Part shown: piece by piece, positions 16,670 to 25,586 of the stretch
Position numbering within the stretch: position 1 is the first letter of the stretch
Layout of the letters: each line of letters opens with the position of its first letter
Notes under the pieces: generated by a model
Seen by the model: only the letters and a program-made list of their open reading frames with translations
What the model was told of the DNA's origin: nothing
Database searches by the model: none
Source of the DNA: an uncultured Alphaproteobacteria bacterium
Lineage (GTDB): Bacteria > Pseudomonadota > Alphaproteobacteria > HIMB59
Direction of reading: 5' to 3'
NCBI GenBank assembly: GCA_902574995.1
Contig: CACGPP010000001.1
Location: forward strand, 124,001 to 188,000
DNA length: 64,000 nt
Made by a program: the position numbers and the translations under genes

Positions 16670-17077
16670 TCAAAGATAACCCTTAAATTTACTAGGTTTC
16701 CAATTTTTAGGAGCTATTTCTAAATCCTCAAATTCAAAAGCTGGAGCAACTGTGCAACCAATTAAACTAAATAATCCAGTCGATTCTAAAGAAAACCATA
16801 TATTACTTTCGACGCTGTAAATAAATCTATTTTCAGATCCTATTTCATTTATTTCATATTCTTCGCCATTTTTCGAAGTATATATTCTCAAAGGACTACC
16901 AGTATAAAAGTGTATTGTTTCGTTCTTCTTGATGCGATGCCAATGTGAATATTGCCCTTTTTCTAACAAATAGTATATGTGACTAACATCCTTATTTTTG
17001 TATACTTCGACGTAATGACCGCCTTCAGGATGAGGTATCATTTTATGGCTTTTTACAAGGGATTTAATTGTATCCAT
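16670..17077 (-). CDS. DUF985-type cupin protein
   Basis: A 135-residue cupin_5 (DUF985) protein. Signatures in order are MIPHPEGGHYVEVY at the N-terminus, YYLLEKGQYSHWHRIKKNE with the cupin His residues, IHFYTGSPLRIY, and GCTVAPAFEFEDLEIA at the C-terminus. Some relatives are annotated as carbohydrate-binding or epimerase-like cupins, but the biochemical role is not settled. It stands alone, with no operon partner. Confidence 0.85.
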   Translation of the reverse strand: MDTIKSLVKSHKMIPHPEGGHYVEVYKNKDVSHIYYLLEKGQYSHWHRIKKNETIHFYTGSPLRIYTSKNGEEYEINEIGSENRFIYSVESNIWFSLESTGLFSLIGCTVAPAFEFEDLEIAPKNWKPSKFKGYL

Positions 17078-17214
17078 TTAAACTAAAAGTACATTTTTAT
17101 TTCAATCAATCAAAATAGAAACTTATAAAGCAAAAATATTGAATTTATTGATTATTAATTGTTTTTCGTAATCTATTTCATTCTTCATCTAAAAAGGTAT
17201 ATTAATAGTAATAT

Positions 17215-17400
17215 ATGGCAATGGAAAACGCACAAACAATATCTTGTCCGAAGTGTGACTTATCTGTTTCTTCTATTTGTTCTAAGTGTAACAAAGAAGT
17301 AGAGGTATCTCAATTAGCTGATGGATGTGTAGTTCAAATCACAAAATGTGTTGAATGCACTAATACACCAGTTATTAAAGATATCTGCGCGGAAAATTAG
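17215..17400 (+). CDS. small Cys-rich (zinc-ribbon-like) protein
   Basis: This ORF has 61 residues, or 59 from the second ATG at 17221. Four CxxC pairs are present: CPKC, CSKC (overlapped by SICSKCNK), and CVEC, plus isolated Cys residues, arranged like a small zinc ribbon. The ribosome site is weak. It is followed by a 92-base gap before the next ORF. The function is unknown and expression unproven. Confidence 0.45.
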   Translation: MAMENAQTISCPKCDLSVSSICSKCNKEVEVSQLADGCVVQITKCVECTNTPVIKDICAEN

Positions 17401-17492
17401 TCCTCACTTTTAACTGACGCTAAACCTTTAATCAGTCTGTTAAGATCCAAAGATTACTATTAGACTAAAAAGTAGTATCGGAGATGTAATTA

Positions 17493-17684
17493 ATGAAAAT
17501 ATTAAAAATTTTGGATGATGCAGAATTAATTCTTGTAGACTTAGAGGTAAATTTGGGGAAAGAAGTAAGAAACGCCCCAACTTTATGTGTCAGGTATAAA
17601 GGTAAAATTATACCTTTAAACACTGCACATGACGGTCGACCTATTCTGATGAGAGAAGAAAACGCCATCCCAAGTAAAAATTAA
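17493..17684 (+). CDS. unknown 63-residue protein
   Basis: A small soluble protein beginning MKILKILDDAELILVDLE, with a second half CVRYKGKIIPLNTAHDGRP. A ribosome site GGAG at 17480-17483, 9 bases before the ATG, supports translation. It precedes a 28-codon membrane ORF by 6 bases. No family recognised. Confidence 0.5.
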   Translation: MKILKILDDAELILVDLEVNLGKEVRNAPTLCVRYKGKIIPLNTAHDGRPILMREENAIPSKN

Positions 17685-17690
17685 AATTAT

Positions 17691-17777
17691 ATGTTCACTG
17701 GTACTCTTTGGGTAGATTTAACTATTTCGCTCATACTTTTAGCAACTTTTTTTATGTGGATAATGAGGGGGGATTAA
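17691..17777 (+). CDS. 28-residue single-helix membrane mini-protein (tentative)
   Basis: ATG at 17691 to TAA at 17775-17777 gives a peptide starting MFTGTLWVDLTISLILLATF and ending MWIMRGD: one membrane helix with a short charged tail. It resembles the CydX/CcoQ style of respiratory mini-subunits in shape only. It sits 6 bases after the 63-residue ORF. No ribosome site is obvious, so it could be chance. Confidence 0.35.
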   Translation: MFTGTLWVDLTISLILLATFFMWIMRGD

Positions 17778-17794
17778 ATAAAATTAACTCCTTA

Positions 17795-18082
17795 ATGGAA
17801 ATATTAACTAACAAAGAGGAAGTAAGAGAAAAACTCAAAAACAACCCCTTACAAGCTGCCCATTTACTCAGACTCAATGGATATGGTTCTATTAATTACG
17901 AATGTGCCTGTGGTGAAACACACGATGCTAATGGTAAAGATGTAAGTTGTAAAGGATCTGCTAAACCTTTTAAAGCTCTTCTTAAATGTTCAAACAATTT
18001 TGTAACGATGATAAAAATTGAGGGTTTTTTTCGAAAAAAAGCCATCTCAGAGTATGGATTTAAAGCAAGCATAATGGATTAA
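17795..18082 (+). CDS. unknown Cys-containing protein
   Basis: A protein of 95 residues from the ATG at 17795; an in-frame TTG at 17708 would add 29 residues but overlaps the mini-ORF. The helix-rich N-terminus (MEILTNKEEVREKLKNNPLQ) is followed by a Cys-containing segment YECACGETHDANGKDVSCKG and later LLKCSNNFV. The Cys/His set could bind zinc. It lies 3 bases before the next gene. Confidence 0.5.
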   Translation: MEILTNKEEVREKLKNNPLQAAHLLRLNGYGSINYECACGETHDANGKDVSCKGSAKPFKALLKCSNNFVTMIKIEGFFRKKAISEYGFKASIMD

Positions 18083-18085
18083 ATT

Positions 18086-18478
18086 ATGAAGTTTTTTTTT
18101 ATATTATTTTTTATTCCAAGTTTATCTTTCGGCCAGAGTATAAAATTAGCTTGTCAAGAAACATCTCTTATTGATTACTCAAAAGTACAAATTATTGAAT
18201 TTAAAAATGAGCATATAAATGAATTTGAATACTCATTTGACCAAAACCTCTTTGTATTAAAGGAGAGATTTCAAGATTTACAATATGATTACATGGGGGA
18301 AGATGACGTAAGCTATCATTTTAGAATTGAAACTGACTTCTCCTTTAACACCCTAATTCTATATAAAAAAATCCTTAGATATGAGAGAAACATATTTTAT
18401 CCTGATAGTGTAAATTTGAAAAAAACTTATTACGGCGATTGCAATAAATCAGACAGTTTTTTTGCTGCTTTGAAATAG
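18086..18478 (+). CDS. unknown exported protein
   Basis: A 130-residue protein with an N-terminal signal peptide (MKFFFILFFIPSLSFG, cleavage near GQS). The mature part is rich in Phe, Tyr and Asp and has two Cys residues (LACQE and GDCNK) that could form a disulfide in the periplasm. It starts 3 bases after the previous stop. No family recognised. Confidence 0.55.
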   Translation: MKFFFILFFIPSLSFGQSIKLACQETSLIDYSKVQIIEFKNEHINEFEYSFDQNLFVLKERFQDLQYDYMGEDDVSYHFRIETDFSFNTLILYKKILRYERNIFYPDSVNLKKTYYGDCNKSDSFFAALK

Positions 18479-18566
18479 AATACAGAAAAATCACCTTTTA
18501 TACATTTTTTGGTAATACATTTTCATGAACTAGACTTAAATACTATTTTTTGTATAGTTTTTTTAT

Positions 18567-18773
18567 ATGTCCGATGTTTATAGTTTAATGAAATATTTAA
18601 CGCCCTATGAATTAGATCATATTAAGTTCTTGGCACATAACGACGAGATACCATACCAAATAATAAATTTGCAATATAATATTAATAAAAATGATGTAAA
18701 AAACTTGATGAGATTTATGTTAAATGACCAAGACTATTTAAAATGGAAAAAAATTTATAATAAAACGCATTGA
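18567..18773 (+). CDS. DUF2805/TIGR03643-like small protein
   Basis: A 68-residue protein. The pattern LTPYELDHIKFLAHNDEIPY, then INKNDVKNLMR and LKWKKI, follows the layout of the TIGR03643/DUF2805 family (acidic and aromatic helix, E/DV-LMR helix, final W-R/K-K). That family has no known activity but looks like a small helix-turn-helix fold. The stop codon overlaps the following terminator stem. Confidence 0.6.
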   Translation: MSDVYSLMKYLTPYELDHIKFLAHNDEIPYQIINLQYNINKNDVKNLMRFMLNDQDYLKWKKIYNKTH

Positions 18774-18792
18774 GGAACTTCCTCAATTTTAT
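18770..18792 (+). terminator. hairpin terminator after the small-gene run
   Basis: TTGAGG and CCTCAA form a 6-bp stem with the loop AACTT, followed by TTTTATTATT. The stem includes the stop codon of the DUF2805-like gene. It separates that gene from the convergent FAD oxidoreductase gene, one of only two convergent junctions in the window that do not touch or overlap. Confidence 0.7.
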
Positions 18793-18808
18793 TATTCACA
18801 ATCTTTAT

Positions 18809-19789
18809 TTAATTTTTTAGTCTCATTTCAACGAAATGCTGAGCTAATTTCTTACCAGATAACCAAGCATCTTGCATACTTGGACCTTCACACCAATCCC
18901 CAAAAGCATATAGATGCTGATCTATGGACTCAATGAATCTTTTAGAGTTTTGATCTCTTAGACTTTTCTTTGTATAAGAGTATCTCCATCTATGTGACTT
19001 CTTAAAAACAGCATCAGCTTTTGATTTAAAAGACTTTTTCATTTGATTTACCACATAGTCCTCTAAAACATAATTTTCTATGTTGTAATACTCTTTTGTC
19101 CAATCAGCTCTCATATTTACAACCCAGCACTCTTCATTAAAAAATTCGTGTTTAAAATTTTGATTCATTAAGAAACTAATTTCAGGTGTTAAGTGATATC
19201 CAAATTGAAAAGGAGCTCCTAATCTTTTATTAAATGCAATCATGACTGTCCAAATGGAGTCAAACTCTATTTCAGGAATATCGCTATAATCTATAAATTG
19301 ATCTAACAATTTTTTTGATTGTTCAAAGGGCATGCTACAAAAAACATAATCATAAGGTCCAAATTTCTCATCTGCTGCGATTAAGAAATATTCATTATTA
19401 TTGCTTTCAATGTTGGTTATCTGTTTTGAAAAATGCGTAGGGTAGTGCAGTGATTTATGTATCTTTATAGGAATTGATTCATTTCCATCTTTACCAACAA
19501 TGACCTCTTTATCTTCAATTGGAGAATTTTGTGAGATATTTGAACAAAATTGACCTTTTAAAATTTTAATAGCATCAATTTTTTTTAAAAATTCATTTAA
19601 GCCAATAACACCATGATCTAATTTCAAATAGTGAGCACCATGATCAAAAGCATATTGCTCATGTTTTCTTGTGCTTATTCTTCCACCTGGTCTCCAGGAT
19701 TTCTCAAAAAATGTAATATCAAGTGCAGGCAAGTGATATGCTAAAGAAAGGGCACTAAGCCCAGTTCCAATGACTGCAATTTTTTTCAA
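18809..19789 (-). CDS. FAD/NAD(P)-dependent oxidoreductase (renalase-like amine oxidase family)
   Basis: A 326-residue flavoprotein. The N-terminal dinucleotide loop is VIGTGLSALSLAYHL, followed by the acidic FFEKSWRPGGR and AFDHGAHYL, typical of renalase-like amine oxidases. The C-terminal FAD segment is YAFGDWCEGPSMQDAWLSG. The start is a TTG at 19789, the only start near the Rossmann motif. The gene is 5 bases downstream of the PsiE-like gene. The substrate is unknown. Confidence 0.85.
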   Translation of the reverse strand: MKKIAVIGTGLSALSLAYHLPALDITFFEKSWRPGGRISTRKHEQYAFDHGAHYLKLDHGVIGLNEFLKKIDAIKILKGQFCSNISQNSPIEDKEVIVGKDGNESIPIKIHKSLHYPTHFSKQITNIESNNNEYFLIAADEKFGPYDYVFCSMPFEQSKKLLDQFIDYSDIPEIEFDSIWTVMIAFNKRLGAPFQFGYHLTPEISFLMNQNFKHEFFNEECWVVNMRADWTKEYYNIENYVLEDYVVNQMKKSFKSKADAVFKKSHRWRYSYTKKSLRDQNSKRFIESIDQHLYAFGDWCEGPSMQDAWLSGKKLAQHFVEMRLKN

Positions 19790-19794
19790 TTTTA

Positions 19795-20217
19795 TTACTT
19801 TTTTGTGCTTCTAGGTTTAATTTCATCAACATCTTCAATAGGACGAAGTATTGGGACATACCTAAGTCGAAGAATGATGACTGCAATCGCAACTAAGACT
19901 ATTGCTCCTGCTTCGTAAAGAAGAAGCTCTGGGTTTGAGTCTTTACCTTGAAGTATAATAAGACGAGATAAAGCGGTAATAGCAATAAATAAGGGATATG
20001 TCATTCTTACACGATTGGAAACATAGTAGACTCGAACCATCCCAATAACTTCAACATAAATAAATAAGAGAAGTAGATCAGCTAACTCTACATACTGAAC
20101 TTCTATCATTCTCATTATCTCAAACATAATGGCGGTAATAGTAGCTAATAATATTATTGCAATAACTGCTTTTTCAATGAACCCTACGAGATTTTCAACA
20201 TTAGTCTTCATTACCAT
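19795..20217 (-). CDS. PsiE-family membrane protein
   Basis: A 140-residue protein with four predicted membrane segments (from AVIAIILLATITAIMFEIM onward). The conserved region RVYYVSNRVRMTYPLFIAIT between helices 2 and 3 matches the phosphate-starvation-inducible PsiE family. The molecular function is unknown. It overlaps the end of ung by 7 bases and sits 5 bases before the flavoprotein. Confidence 0.8.
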   Translation of the reverse strand: MVMKTNVENLVGFIEKAVIAIILLATITAIMFEIMRMIEVQYVELADLLLLFIYVEVIGMVRVYYVSNRVRMTYPLFIAITALSRLIILQGKDSNPELLLYEAGAIVLVAIAVIILRLRYVPILRPIEDVDEIKPRSTKK

Positions 20218-20888
20218 TCAACCATATCAATTTGTTTTGATTTTAGAAAGGTATTTGTCTTAGAAAAAGGCTTACTCCCAAAAAAACCGCGGTGAGCCGA
20301 TAATGGGGAAGGGTGCGGTGCTGATAAAATAAGATGTTTATTCGAATCAATTATCTCTTTCTTTGATTGAGCAAACGAACCCCATAATATAAAAACAATA
20401 TTTTCTAATTCATTACTGATAACTGAGATAACTTTGTCTGTAAAAATATCCCAACCAAACTTTTGATGTGAGAGAGGTTTTGATTTTTCTACTGTAAGAG
20501 TTGTGTTTAAAAGAAATACTCCCTGCTTAGCCCACTTATCTAAATTACCATTGTTGTAATTCACCTCTTTTTTTAAGTCATCTTGAAGTTCTTTATAAAT
20601 ATTCAACAGTGAGGGCGGTGGTTTTATATTTTCTGGTACAGAAAAACTGAGCCCATGAGCTTGGCCAGGTCCATGGTAGGGGTCTTGACCTAATATCACT
20701 ACCTTCACCTTGTCTAAAGGAGTTAAATTAAATGCATTAAAAATTTGTTTTCCTGGAGGATAAAAAATAATTTTATTTTTTTTTAATTCTAAAAGTTTGC
20801 TTTTGAGTTTAATCATATAATCTTGATTAAATTCCTCTTTTAAATGTTTAAGCCAAGTATCAGGAAGTTGAATGGTAGGTTTTTCCAT
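20211..20888 (-). CDS. ung: uracil-DNA glycosylase
   Basis: Removes uracil from DNA to start base-excision repair. The 225-residue family-1 protein has the water-activating loop GQDPYHGPGQAHGLSFSV, the uracil-binding Asn in FLLNTTLTVE, and the Leu-intercalation loop HPSPLSAHRGFFG. Length and motif order are normal. It is 11 bases downstream of the 81-residue unknown gene and overlaps the PsiE-like gene. Confidence 0.97.
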   Translation of the reverse strand: MEKPTIQLPDTWLKHLKEEFNQDYMIKLKSKLLELKKNKIIFYPPGKQIFNAFNLTPLDKVKVVILGQDPYHGPGQAHGLSFSVPENIKPPPSLLNIYKELQDDLKKEVNYNNGNLDKWAKQGVFLLNTTLTVEKSKPLSHQKFGWDIFTDKVISVISNELENIVFILWGSFAQSKKEIIDSNKHLILSAPHPSPLSAHRGFFGSKPFSKTNTFLKSKQIDMVEW

Positions 20889-20899
20889 TCAGATTTTAG

Positions 20900-21145
20900 T
20901 TAATTTAAAGTTGCGTCTTTACTTCTGCCGTATTTTTCAAGCTTGTAAATAATCTTTTCCTTAAGTTCATGATTTTCTTCTAAAGCCATTACTAAGGCTT
21001 GTGTATAGAAAAAACATGCTGCTTCTATATCAGCCTTATCTTCGAAGTAATTTGCTGCTTCATAGTAAAGAGAACATACTTTATCCATTTGCTTTTTTTG
21101 AAAAGCATCAGCAATATCGCTATCTAATTGAAAAGTGTCTTTCAT
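20900..21145 (-). CDS. small TPR-like helical protein
   Basis: An 81-residue all-helical protein. The segments VCSLYYEAANYFEDKADIEA and ACFFYTQALVMALEEN look like two tetratricopeptide-type helix pairs. I choose the ATG at 21145 because AGGA lies 7 bases upstream; an ATG at 21172 would add nine residues without a ribosome site. The function is unknown. It lies between gloB and ung on the same strand. Confidence 0.6.
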   Translation of the reverse strand: MKDTFQLDSDIADAFQKKQMDKVCSLYYEAANYFEDKADIEAACFFYTQALVMALEENHELKEKIIYKLEKYGRSKDATLN

Positions 21146-21198
21146 AAGTATCCTGAAATTAGCACATTTCATTAAAACACCAAGATTAAAATAATTTT

Positions 21199-21960
21199 CT
21201 AGAAATTATCCTTTGCAGAGCGCATTTTAGCAAATACCTCTGTTGCATCTTGCGTGTCATAAAATTTCATAAATTGATCTGTGTCACATCTCAAAAATGG
21301 ATTACAGAGCAATTGGTCTGAGAGAGTTGTTGGAATTGTTGGTCGATGCTCTATTTCTTGGTGTGAGGCCCATTTATAATATTCATTAAGCTTCTCATTA
21401 TCAGGGTCTATATTGAGGGCAAATTTTAAATTAGCCATCGTATATTCATGCCCACAATATACTTTTGTATCTTCAGGTAATTGTTTTAGCTTAGACAAAC
21501 TGTTCCAAAAAACTTCAGGATTTCCCTCAAACATTCTTCCACATCCAATGCTAAATAGAGTATCCCCAGAAAATAAAATATTATGTTTAAGCATAAAATA
21601 ATTTATGTGTTGAAGCGTATGCCCAGGTGTATGTATGACTTTATAATCATTTCCATGTATTTCAAAAATTTCCTGATCTTCAACTTCTTTATCTGGTTTT
21701 GGTATTTTGGAGTCATTTTTGTAACCTATGACTAAAGATTTAAATCTTGATTTAATTTCATTAACAGCGCCAATGTGATCATCGTGATGATGTGTAATGA
21801 TTATGTGAGAAGCACTGCAATCATTCAGTTCAAGTATCTTCAAACACATATCTAGATCTGAGGGATCAACTAGCACCCCTTTTGTTTCATGAGGATTTTT
21901 AATTAAATATCCATAGTTATCATCTAATTGGGGAAACAAATACACATTAGGTTTTTGCAT
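21199..21960 (-). CDS. gloB: hydroxyacylglutathione hydrolase (glyoxalase II)
   Basis: Hydrolyses S-lactoylglutathione in methylglyoxal detoxification. The 253-residue MBL-fold protein has THHHDDHIG, HTPGHTLQHINYF, FSGDTLFSIGCGRMFEG and YCGHEYTMANL, which is the complete metal and glutathione-binding set of type II glyoxalase. It is divergent from a methyltransferase gene across 40 bases, an arrangement common in alphaproteobacteria. Confidence 0.96.
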   Translation of the reverse strand: MQKPNVYLFPQLDDNYGYLIKNPHETKGVLVDPSDLDMCLKILELNDCSASHIIITHHHDDHIGAVNEIKSRFKSLVIGYKNDSKIPKPDKEVEDQEIFEIHGNDYKVIHTPGHTLQHINYFMLKHNILFSGDTLFSIGCGRMFEGNPEVFWNSLSKLKQLPEDTKVYCGHEYTMANLKFALNIDPDNEKLNEYYKWASHQEIEHRPTIPTTLSDQLLCNPFLRCDTDQFMKFYDTQDATEVFAKMRSAKDNF

Positions 21961-22000
21961 AAGAAATAGAATGTTATGTAAATCTCGTTAAAATACAACT

Positions 22001-22708
22001 ATGGATATCAACGCATCCGATATTTATAGTTTTTATAATTCAAGACTAGGCACTATTGTTAAACGCAACATACGTCATCAATTAAACACCCATTTAAATT
22101 CTGTAAACGATAGTGTTATTTGTGGATATGGTTATACAAACCCTTTTCTTTCTTTTCTTAGTAAGCAAAATAAAAATTTACAAATATCCTCTATGCAGCC
22201 AGAATTTTTAGATGGTAATGTTAAAGAGAAATACGATTTCGAACACCAAATAATACATGAATATTTCTTACCTTTGGATCCAAGTTCAGTTGATGTGGTA
22301 GTATCTACTCATTTACTTGAGTTCGTTGATAAGCCCCAGAGTAGTATTGAAGAAATATGGAGAATACTTAAGCCAAACGGTTTATTTTTATCAATTATTC
22401 CCAGAAGGTCAGGTATATGGACTCGGTATGATAACAATCCTTTTGGGTTTGGTAGATCTTACTCAAACAAGCAATTTAAATCACTAATACAAGACTTTTT
22501 GGTTCTTGATTACAGAAAAACATTTTTACACTTTCCTCCATGGAATCATTATTTAAATTACAAATCACATCGAACAATTGAAAAAATAGGTAAATTATTT
22601 TTTCCTTATATGGGAGGACTAATGATTTGCGTATGTAAAAAGATTGTTTACGCAAAGAGTTCAAAAAAACAAAAAAAAATACCTATTAAAAATTTTGTGC
22701 CGACTTAA
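22001..22708 (+). CDS. class I SAM-dependent methyltransferase
   Basis: A 235-residue methyltransferase-like protein. The Gly-rich SAM loop is degenerate (VICGYGYTNPFLSFL). The post-loop HLLEFVDKPQSSIEEIWRIL and GLFLSIIPRRSGIWTRYDNNP, with a Trp/Tyr-rich core, match the SAM-binding methyltransferase usually found divergent from gloB in alphaproteobacteria. The substrate is unknown. Confidence 0.75.
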   Translation: MDINASDIYSFYNSRLGTIVKRNIRHQLNTHLNSVNDSVICGYGYTNPFLSFLSKQNKNLQISSMQPEFLDGNVKEKYDFEHQIIHEYFLPLDPSSVDVVVSTHLLEFVDKPQSSIEEIWRILKPNGLFLSIIPRRSGIWTRYDNNPFGFGRSYSNKQFKSLIQDFLVLDYRKTFLHFPPWNHYLNYKSHRTIEKIGKLFFPYMGGLMICVCKKIVYAKSSKKQKKIPIKNFVPT

Positions 22709-22747
22709 TATTAATTTATATTGAGATTTAAAATATAGGATAAATTT

Positions 22748-23500
22748 TTGCTAGATATTAGTTATTACTTAATAGTTTCTTTTTCTATTCTTTTATTTGC
22801 AATTTCGAAATCAGGTTTTTCCGGGGGTGGATTGGCTTTAATTTCAGTAACCCTTTTATCCATAACTTATGGTCCTTTAACTGCAATAGCTATATTAATG
22901 CCAATGTTAATTGTATGTGATGTAATTGCTTTGTTTTTAAATAGAAAACATTTTGAATATAAAATTTTATGGTCAATTGCACCATATTCTTTATTGGGGG
23001 TTATTATTGGAACAATCTTGTTTAAATTTATTAATTTATCAATGATAAGTATTTTTATTGGATCAATTTCCTTATTATATGTTTTGCTTAATTACTTAAT
23101 CGCAGACAACAGAAATTTAAAAAAAATACCCTTTTATGGAAGTAAATCTTTTTGGGGAGCACTAGCTGGGTTTACTAGTTTTGTACTCCACTCTGGAGGA
23201 TTGCCATTAAATATATATTTTATGTCAATTTATAATAAAAAAGTGCAGTTTGTTGCAGGCGTAGTTTTTTCTATTGCTTTAATAAATTTATTTAAATTAA
23301 TCCCTTATTTCTATTTGGAAATATTAAACTTTGAGAAGTTATATAGTTATTTAATTTTTTCACCAATTGCAGTAATAGGAGTAATTTTGGGACACTGGAT
23401 GAATAGTAAACTTTCAGATAATTCTTTTTTTGCCATTATTAATATTTTTGTAGTGATAGGCTCGCTTCGATTAATATATTTGGGTTTAGTCGGTTTATAA
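22748..23500 (+). CDS. TauE/SafE-family membrane exporter
   Basis: A 250-residue integral membrane protein with about eight helices. The family hallmark GFSGGGLALISV lies near the N-terminus, and its repeat counterpart GFTSFVLHSGGLPLNIYFM near the middle. Relatives move sulfite, sulfoacetate or other organic anions. The start is a TTG at 22748 with TAGGA upstream. Its end overlaps the stop of the opposite-strand gene (TTATAA, 23495-23500). Confidence 0.88.
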   Translation: MLDISYYLIVSFSILLFAISKSGFSGGGLALISVTLLSITYGPLTAIAILMPMLIVCDVIALFLNRKHFEYKILWSIAPYSLLGVIIGTILFKFINLSMISIFIGSISLLYVLLNYLIADNRNLKKIPFYGSKSFWGALAGFTSFVLHSGGLPLNIYFMSIYNKKVQFVAGVVFSIALINLFKLIPYFYLEILNFEKLYSYLIFSPIAVIGVILGHWMNSKLSDNSFFAIINIFVVIGSLRLIYLGLVGL

Positions 23501-23851
23501 TATTTTTTCTAAAATATTGATTAATTCAAATTCATTTTTAAATTCATTCATTTGTTTTTTATCTATCAATAATTTGTATTTACCTTCTTTTTCCTCAAGA
23601 CATATAGGCAGTTCATCTTTGTAATTTAAAAGATTAAATTCTTCTAATTCTTCAGAATGTAAAAACTTAAAATTATGTGATGAGTTCTCTATAAATTTCT
23701 TCCACGACTCGCGCATTTTCAGGTCATGAGTAATTTTACATAAATTGCAATCATAGGTGCTGGGGGAGGCATATTTATGGACTGTATCAAGAATATAGTT
23801 CCATTTACCACCTTTGGCGTTATAGACAAAAATTATATTTTTATTGTTCAT
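23495..23851 (-). CDS. conserved-looking unknown protein downstream of metW
   Basis: A 118-residue protein from the ATG at 23851. Distinct pieces are IIFVYNAKGGKWNYILDTVH, ASPSTYDCNLCKITHD (a CxxC pair) and MRESWKKFIE. Proteins of this layout are sometimes labelled GTPase without evidence; no P-loop is visible. It overlaps the end of metW by 11 bases, so it may be co-translated with metX-metW. Confidence 0.6.
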   Translation of the reverse strand: MNNKNIIFVYNAKGGKWNYILDTVHKYASPSTYDCNLCKITHDLKMRESWKKFIENSSHNFKFLHSEELEEFNLLNYKDELPICLEEKEGKYKLLIDKKQMNEFKNEFELINILEKIL

Positions 23852-24437
23852 TAGTAATATGGAAGAGAACTTCTTTACAAAATAAATTTGAAGGAATTTT
23901 ACCGTTTTCAAATTTCTTTTGAGAAAGGACATCAAAAGTTGAAATTATTTTTAGATCTAAATCTGTTGCTAATTTTTTAAAATCTTTGATGCTACATGGG
24001 TGAATATAATCAGTATTATACCAGTGATCACTATTTGCTTTTTTTAAAAGTGAGTCAAAACTTCCTGTTAAAAGAAAATTTGAAATTTTACTCAGACGTG
24101 CCGAATTATTAAAGCTCACAATGATATTTTTACTTACTTTTTTGAGGGTGTTTAATAACTGGTCTGGTTCTTGAACTGCCTGAATTGTTTGAGTCAAAAG
24201 ACAATAATCGAATTGATTAAATGGAAAATCTTCAACTATTAAATTTATATCACCGTGTATTACATCTAATCCTTTTTCCAAACATTTGATTACTTTTTCT
24301 TGACTTAATTCCACACCTTGAGCACTTATTCCTTTATTTTCTAGGTAAGTGATTAACTCTCCATCAGAACAACCAATATCCAACACCTTTGAGTTTTCTG
24401 GAATTAAATTTAAAATGATCTCATAGTCTTTTCTCAT
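23841..24437 (-). CDS. metW: MetW methyltransferase-like protein of methionine synthesis
   Basis: A 198-residue class I methyltransferase fold. The SAM loop is [15 protein letters not shown], followed by [16 protein letters not shown] and [18 protein letters not shown], the MetW signature. MetW works with MetX in homoserine acylation in many proteobacteria. The start overlaps the metX stop by four bases (ATGA), so production is coupled and should follow the same SAM-II control. Confidence 0.93.
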   Translation of the reverse strand: MRKDYEIILNLIPENSKVLDIGCSDGELITYLENKGISAQGVELSQEKVIKCLEKGLDVIHGDINLIVEDFPFNQFDYCLLTQTIQAVQEPDQLLNTLKKVSKNIIVSFNNSARLSKISNFLLTGSFDSLLKKANSDHWYNTDYIHPCSIKDFKKLATDLDLKIISTFDVLSQKKFENGKIPSNLFCKEVLFHITNEQ

Positions 24438-25555
24438 TTTATTCCCTTTAAAAATCCCTGAGCAACTTTAAAAAATTGTGGCTCATCTAATAAAAAACTA
24501 TCGTGACCTCTATCTGATACGACTTCAGCAAAACTAACATTGGACCCAATAGAATTTAATAAAGATACTATCTCTCTTGACTCTTTTGTTGGAAATAACC
24601 AATCACTGGTAAATGATAAAACTAGAAATCGGATCGAATTACCAATTATAGTTTTTTTATTTGCAATAATTTCATCTTTCACGTCAAAATAATCCATTGC
24701 TCGAGTCATATATAGATAGCTATTAGCATCAAATCGATCAACAAAAGATCTACCTTGATAACGAAGATAACTTTCAACCTGAAAGTCTATTCCAAAGCCA
24801 AAAGATAAATCATTTTTTTCTTGTAAATTTCGACCAAATTTATTTTGAAAAGCTTTCTCAGATAAGTAAGTAATATGAGCTATCATTCTTGCAACAGAGA
24901 GACCATTCTCAGGTTTTTCATTACTCTCCAAATATCTTCCATTTTGCCAATTAGGATCCAACATAATGGATTGCCTTCCTGCCTCATCAAATGCAATATT
25001 TTGGGCAGAGTGTTTCAATGAACCTGCTATACTCATAATAGACCTCACACTCTCCGGATAAGTAGCAGCCCATTGTAGAACTTGCATTGCACCCATTGAA
25101 CCACCTGCTACAGAGAGCAATTTGGATATTCCAAGCTCATCAACAAGTATTTTTTGTACTCTCACCATATCTCTAATCGTTATGGTAGGAAAATCTAAAC
25201 CATATATTTTTGAGGTATCAGGATTAGTATCATTAGGACCTGTTGTTCCAACACAGCCCCCAAGAACATTAGAGCAGATAACAAAGTATTTATTCGTATC
25301 AATAGGCTTATCGGGTCCAATCATTAATTCCCACCAACCATTTTTTTTAGTTATAGGATTTTCCTCTGCAGGGAATTGATCACCAGTTAATGCATGACAA
25401 ACCAAAATTGCATTATTTTTTTGAGCATTAAGACTTCCATATGTTTGATAAGCGATTTGAAAATTCTTAATTTTTTTACCAGAGTCCAATGGTAGCTCTT
25501 CTTGGCATTTCAGTAAGAAACCTGGATATTCAGTATTTGCAATTATTTCTCTCAT
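24434..25555 (-). CDS. metX: homoserine O-acyltransferase MetX
   Basis: Acylates homoserine as the committed step to methionine. The 373-residue alpha/beta-hydrolase has the nucleophile elbow [13 protein letters not shown], the catalytic Asp region [13 protein letters not shown], and the catalytic His in [23 protein letters not shown] is a further family signature. It is the first gene of the metX-metW unit and is preceded by a SAM-II riboswitch, so it should be shut down when S-adenosylmethionine is plentiful. Acetyl versus succinyl specificity is not resolved here. Confidence 0.96.
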   Translation of the reverse strand: MREIIANTEYPGFLLKCQEELPLDSGKKIKNFQIAYQTYGSLNAQKNNAILVCHALTGDQFPAEENPITKKNGWWELMIGPDKPIDTNKYFVICSNVLGGCVGTTGPNDTNPDTSKIYGLDFPTITIRDMVRVQKILVDELGISKLLSVAGGSMGAMQVLQWAATYPESVRSIMSIAGSLKHSAQNIAFDEAGRQSIMLDPNWQNGRYLESNEKPENGLSVARMIAHITYLSEKAFQNKFGRNLQEKNDLSFGFGIDFQVESYLRYQGRSFVDRFDANSYLYMTRAMDYFDVKDEIIANKKTIIGNSIRFLVLSFTSDWLFPTKESREIVSLLNSIGSNVSFAEVVSDRGHDSFLLDEPQFFKVAQGFLKGIK

Positions 25556-25586
25556 TTTTAAACCTGTTCGAAAGATAACTGCGGGA

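Noticed and set aside
14500..18800. Genomic island or prophage at tRNA-Ala
   Set aside because: Small unknown genes next to a tRNA are suggestive, but there is no integrase, no direct repeat of the tRNA 3' end, and no phage or transposase gene.
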